This document shows, piece by piece, positions 6,755 through 9,241 of a stretch of DNA of 9,241 nucleotides. The position numbers and the translations under genes are program-made. The DNA comes from an uncultured Lachnospiraceae bacterium (GTDB taxonomy: Bacteria > Bacillota > Clostridia > Lachnospirales > Lachnospiraceae). Each line of letters opens with the position of its first letter. The stretch's first letter is position 1. Where the stretch lies: positions 1 through 9,241 of the forward strand of contig CABUZU010000080.1 in assembly GCA_902496125.1 (NCBI GenBank). Reading direction: 5' to 3'. The notes beneath the pieces were generated by a model, which saw nothing but the letters and a program-made list of their open reading frames with translations, was not told the origin of the DNA and ran no database searches.

Positions 6755-7564
6755 TTATTTAACTGGTCCGAAAATTCCATCTCTGAATGCAGAGATATAT
6801 TCCATACAATAATCATCTAAGCCTAACATAGCTTCTGTTGCATAAATAAGTCCCATTAAGTCTCTATTTAATGGATCAAAAATTGCACTATCTAATCCAG
6901 CTTCCATAGAAAGTACTGTAAATGCCTGATTTAAAATCTTTCTATAAGGAAGGTTGAAAGAAATATTAGATACAGCACCAGTAACATGCATTGTAGGATA
7001 CTGTCTCTTGATTTCTCTAATTGTATCACTTGTTGTAGCAATACCATCTTCACTTGTGCAAAGCATTTCGATCAATGGATCGATATGAATACGACTTGGA
7101 TCGATATGATACTGTTTTGCTTTAACCATGAAATCGTCAAATACTTTTAGACGATCTTCTGAACTCTTAGGAATACCTGTATCATCACAAAGTAAACATA
7201 CAACATCCCAATCTTTGTATTTTTCCTCTAATTCTGGTAAGATAACATCTGCTTTGTCACCTTCCATAGAAATAGAGTTAACAACACCTGGTTTATTACA
7301 GAATGGCATAGCTGCTAAAATCGCACGAGGATTTGGACTATCTACTGCGATTGGAGTATCTGTTACTTCCTGTACTAAATCAATTAACCATTTTAATGTT
7401 TCTACTTCAATATCGTCTTCTACAGATGCACAAACGTCAATATATGTAGCACCTGCTTCTGCCTGTCTTTTTGCTAAATCACGAATCCAGTCTGCATCCT
7501 TCTCTGCAATTGCCTTTGCTACAGAAGGAATAGAACCGTTAATTTTCTCACCAATGATAATCAT
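6755..7564 (-). CDS. Pterin-binding methyltransferase (methyltetrahydrofolate:corrinoid type, AcsE/MtgA-like)
   Basis: This is a predicted cytoplasmic TIM-barrel enzyme that transfers a methyl group between a corrinoid protein and tetrahydrofolate. At 269 residues it matches AcsE, MtgA and MtvA in length. The barrel motifs appear in family order: IIIGEKING (2-10), AGATYIDVCAS (37-47), PIAVDSPNP (71-79), NSISME (96-101), CDDTGIP (126-132), IHIDPLIEML (159-168) and GAVSNISFNLPYR (196-208). GLDSAIFDPLN (223-233) also matches the family. After the conserved Asp43 the sequence reads Val-Cys (Cys45), where family members often have Asn, so pterin contacts may differ. AAGGAGG lies 8 bases before the ATG, behind promoter 7593-7621. 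The corrinoid protein downstream is the natural partner. Dihydropteroate synthase shares the fold, but the SNISFN block and the neighbour argue against it. The direction of methyl flow is not shown. Confidence 0.88.
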   Translation of the reverse strand: MIIIGEKINGSIPSVAKAIAEKDADWIRDLAKRQAEAGATYIDVCASVEDDIEVETLKWLIDLVQEVTDTPIAVDSPNPRAILAAMPFCNKPGVVNSISMEGDKADVILPELEEKYKDWDVVCLLCDDTGIPKSSEDRLKVFDDFMVKAKQYHIDPSRIHIDPLIEMLCTSEDGIATTSDTIREIKRQYPTMHVTGAVSNISFNLPYRKILNQAFTVLSMEAGLDSAIFDPLNRDLMGLIYATEAMLGLDDYCMEYISAFRDGIFGPVK

Positions 7565-7592
7565 TATTGGAACCTCCTTTTTGTTTGTCTAA

Positions 7593-7621
7593 ATTTTATA
7601 ATATTATTACAAAAATGTCAA
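7593..7621 (-). promoter_or_regulatory. Sigma-A-type promoter of the methyltransferase-corrinoid unit
   Basis: On the minus strand a perfect -35 box TTGACA (7616-7621) is followed after 17 bases by TAAAAT (7593-7598), five of six consensus positions. The -10 box lies 28 bases before the methyltransferase ATG, so the leader is very short. That leaves no room for a cobalamin riboswitch between promoter and gene. Confidence 0.8.
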
Positions 7622-7799
7622 CCGATTTTTTTAGAGCATTCCTTCCATTTCGGAGTCATTTTTGTCATATTTTTTGAATTTTTCTCTAAATCTTATTCAT
7701 TTCTTGTTATTTTTTTATCAAACTCTTAAATTCTTCACATTTTTTGAGGGTTTTTAACTTTAGATTCTAGTACGATTCTTACAAATTTATTTAGTTATT

Positions 7800-7862
7800 A
7801 GGCAACTATGCAAATTACTCACAATTTTGTTAGTTACTTTTTGTGCAAAGTGCCTTTTTTTT
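7800..7862 (+). terminator. Terminator-like imperfect hairpin with T tract, no gene upstream
   Basis: AGGCA (7800-7804) pairs with TGCCT (7851-7855). The stem continues inward through CT/AG and TGCA/TGCA, interrupted by a bulged A and an A-A mismatch, giving about 11 pairs around a large loop. Eight T residues (7855-7862) follow at once on the plus strand. It has the form of an intrinsic terminator, but no plus-strand gene lies upstream in the window. It could end a small RNA, stop antisense transcription from the divergent region, or be chance in AT-rich DNA. Confidence 0.4.
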
Positions 7863-7870
7863 AATTATCA

Positions 7871-7899
7871 TTGCATATCTTTTTTATCTTTTGTATAAT
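7871..7899 (+). promoter_or_regulatory. Sigma-A-type promoter of the acetyltransferase-activator unit
   Basis: TTGCAT (7871-7876) and a perfect TATAAT (7894-7899) are separated by 17 bases. The -10 box ends 37 bases before the acetyltransferase ATG. The promoter lies immediately after the hairpin at 7800-7862. Confidence 0.8.
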
Positions 7900-7924
7900 A
7901 AACTTAAGAAAAACCTATATTTAC

Positions 7925-7930
7925 AAGGAG
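7925..7930 (+). promoter_or_regulatory. Ribosome binding site deciding the acetyltransferase start
   Basis: AAGGAG lies 6 bases before the ATG at 7937. It supports that start over the upstream in-frame TTG at 7871, which is part of the promoter -35 box and so is probably not transcribed. Confidence 0.8.
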
Positions 7931-7936
7931 TTTTGC

Positions 7937-8710
7937 ATGAATTACACTTATACTGTACTTACAGAAAAACAAACGGAAAAATATCTATATCGTATCAATT
8001 TTAAAGGAATTTCCAATAACAGTCTGGAATGTCTTAATCAACTAATTTATTGCCATCACACCAGTGTGCCTTTTGAAAACCTAGATATTTATTATCAAAA
8101 ACTACCATTGTCTTTAGAAATCAATGATCTTTTTGATAAAATCGTTACTCGTAAAAGAGGTGGATATTGCTTTGAAATGAATGGACTTTTTATTTGCCTT
8201 TTACGTACTTTAGGATTTAATGCTTGGTCATGTATGTGTCGAGTTACTCATGATGAAAATACTCCAAGACCAATTTCTCATAGAGGTAATATGGTTATCA
8301 TTGACAATAAACATTATTTTTGCGATGTTGGATTTGGAGGACCAATGCCTTGTGGAGCTCTTTTATTAGAAGATGGAAAAACACAAGAAATTTTAGGTGA
8401 GGAATTTACACCAATTCTTACTAATGAAGGTTGGTGGAAAATCATGCGTGGCAATCAATGTACTTTAATGGTTAATGAAGCTTTTCTAGACCCAGTTGAC
8501 TTTATTCCACTTTCTGATGCTTGTTCTTTAAAAGAAAGTGCCATCTTTCGTAAACAGATTATGGTGAATCTACGAACCAAAACTGGTCACTTAAGTATTA
8601 CCGCAAATACCTTCACTAAAGTTATTGATGGTATTCGCGAAGAATATACAATTACTTCAAAGGATGAACTTAGGACAATTCTTGATAAGTATTTTGAATT
8701 ATCTCTCTAA
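7937..8710 (+). CDS. nat: Arylamine N-acetyltransferase (NAT family)
   Basis: This predicted cytoplasmic enzyme transfers an acetyl (or other acyl) group from CoA to an aromatic amine, hydrazine or similar nucleophile through a cysteine thioester. From the ATG at 7937 it has 257 residues, close to the bacterial NAT length. The catalytic triad is intact: Cys78 in RKRGGYCFE (72-80), His115 in SHRGNMV (114-120) and Asp130 in CDVGFGGP (129-136). The N-terminal helical domain contains HTSVPFENLDIYY (41-53), another family block. The last 90 residues, normally the CoA-binding third domain, are less conserved. It has its own promoter. The RACE-like gene follows after 43 bases with no hairpin seen between them, so the two are probably co-transcribed. 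Homologues act on xenobiotics such as aminosalicylates, or on natural-product intermediates; the substrate here is unknown, and no biosynthetic genes are nearby. Confidence 0.93.
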   Translation: MNYTYTVLTEKQTEKYLYRINFKGISNNSLECLNQLIYCHHTSVPFENLDIYYQKLPLSLEINDLFDKIVTRKRGGYCFEMNGLFICLLRTLGFNAWSCMCRVTHDENTPRPISHRGNMVIIDNKHYFCDVGFGGPMPCGALLLEDGKTQEILGEEFTPILTNEGWWKIMRGNQCTLMVNEAFLDPVDFIPLSDACSLKESAIFRKQIMVNLRTKTGHLSITANTFTKVIDGIREEYTITSKDELRTILDKYFELSL

Positions 8711-8753
8711 GCATCTTAGTCATTACTCAATTTTAAAAAAGGAGGTTTAATTC

Positions 8754-9241
8754 ATGAATCAATACAAAGTAACACTTCTTCCTCAGAATCTTGAGGTTAT
8801 AGTTGATGAGGGAACTACATTATTAGAAGCTGAAATTAAAGCCGGCTTACATCCGGATGCACCTTGTGGTGGAAAGGGTACTTGTGGTAAATGTCTTGTC
8901 AATGTAATTGAAGGCGAACCTAAAGGTGTTCAAAAGGCTTGTCTTACCAAGGTAACAAGCGATATGACCATTAACGCACAGACTGCTACCAAACACAGTA
9001 TTTTATTAGACGGAGTCCAACGTCAAATATCAATTTCTCCTTCAATAAAAAGCTTGAACATCGCTGTTGATAAGTGTATAATCGGTGATAGTCATTCTGA
9101 TTGGTTCCGTTTAAAAAAGGCTGTTGCTAAGGCTATGGATATTCCGATTGAATCCATTCCTATGTCTCTTCCGATCATTACTAATTTATACCAATTTTTA
9201 CAGGACAATGATTATGTAATTAACGTTGTAATGTGTGAAAA
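8754..9241 (+). CDS. RACE-like [2Fe-2S] activator of corrinoid enzymes, N-terminal part (runs off window)
   Basis: The first 162 codons are present; the frame is open at the window end. Residues 1-80 form a plant-type ferredoxin domain with cluster ligands Cys38, Cys44, Cys47 and Cys63 (CGGKGTCGKC, then ACL). After a linker the sequence continues as SLNIAVDKCIIG (around residues 98-110) and a helix-rich segment, as in reductive activators of corrinoid enzymes. Those proteins are usually 600 residues or more and end in an ASKHA-type ATPase domain, which would lie beyond the edge. They reduce inactive Co(II) to Co(I) in corrinoid proteins at the expense of ATP. GGAGG lies 8 bases before the ATG. 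The divergently transcribed corrinoid protein is the obvious client. A simple ferredoxin is unlikely because the frame runs well past 100 residues. Confidence 0.85.
   Translation, partial: MNQYKVTLLPQNLEVIVDEGTTLLEAEIKAGLHPDAPCGGKGTCGKCLVNVIEGEPKGVQKACLTKVTSDMTINAQTATKHSILLDGVQRQISISPSIKSLNIAVDKCIIGDSHSDWFRLKKAVAKAMDIPIESIPMSLPIITNLYQFLQDNDYVINVVMCE

Larger units (their letters stand above)
7565..7936. other. Divergent intergenic region of 372 bases
   Basis: This AT-rich stretch separates the minus-strand methyltransferase unit from the plus-strand acetyltransferase-activator unit. It holds promoter 7593-7621 (minus), promoter 7871-7899 (plus) and a plus-strand hairpin with a T tract at 7800-7862. 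Between about 7622 and 7799 I see runs of T on the plus strand but no convincing gene, tRNA, strong hairpin or cobalamin riboswitch core. The two promoters are about 250 bases apart, so one bound regulator would not automatically control both. Confidence 0.7.

Noticed and set aside
7128..7592. 154-codon open frame on the plus strand opposite the methyltransferase gene
   Set aside because: It lies antisense to a gene with clear family motifs, is low-complexity and Ser-rich, and overlaps the opposing promoter.
7871..7936. N-terminal extension of the acetyltransferase from a TTG at 7871
   Set aside because: The extension overlaps both promoter boxes, so it should not be transcribed; the ATG at 7937 has AAGGAG 6 bases upstream and gives a normal-length NAT.
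7565..7936. Possible cobalamin riboswitch controlling the corrinoid genes
   Set aside because: No B12-box-like core was seen on either strand, and the minus-strand leader after the promoter is far too short to hold one.
1..9241. CRISPR arrays, insertion sequences, tRNA or rRNA genes, phage genes
   Set aside because: No regularly spaced repeats, transposase-like frames, terminal inverted repeats or RNA-gene signatures were seen by eye.

Overview
The window looks like chromosome from an AT-rich, low-GC Gram-positive anaerobe of the class Clostridia, most likely a Lachnospiraceae-type organism. The reasons are strong AGGAGG-type ribosome sites before nearly every gene, A/T-ending codons, a lipobox-anchored binding protein, and a corrinoid/pterin methyl-transfer gene set typical of anaerobes. 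The organism assignment is an inference; no rRNA or other marker gene is present.

Layout. (1) 1-879, minus strand: N-terminal half of a CydD/CydC-like ABC exporter, cut by the window edge. (2) 1037-5772, minus strand: a complete branched-chain-amino-acid-type (HAAT family) importer operon in the order livJ-livH-livM-livG-livF. It has a near-consensus promoter (5824-5853), an inverted repeat at the predicted transcription start, a terminator-like hairpin between livJ and livH, and a final terminator after livF. (3) 5965-7564, minus strand: a pterin-binding (methyl-tetrahydrofolate-type) methyltransferase followed by a corrinoid-binding protein, with promoter 7593-7621 and a strong terminator at 5895-5928. 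(4) 7565-7936: a 372-base divergent intergenic region with promoters on both strands and an unexplained terminator-like hairpin. (5) 7937-9241, plus strand: an arylamine N-acetyltransferase gene followed after 43 bases by the start of a [2Fe-2S] protein that resembles the reductive activator of corrinoid enzymes (RACE); the window edge cuts it.

How the parts fit. The methyltransferase, corrinoid protein and RACE-like activator are three of the four usual parts of a cobalamin-dependent methyl-transfer system. The corrinoid protein carries the methyl group on cobalt, the pterin-domain enzyme exchanges it with tetrahydrofolate, and the activator rescues cobalt oxidised to Co(II). The fourth part, a substrate-specific methyltransferase (MttB, MtaB or MtvB type), is absent from the window. 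The adjacent liv-type importer is a separate transcription unit and could supply a substrate, but that is speculation. The N-acetyltransferase sharing an apparent operon with the activator is the least expected association. I see no clear evidence of a wholly new system. The points most worth checking are this incomplete methyl-transfer module, its acetyltransferase partner, and several unassigned regulatory structures.
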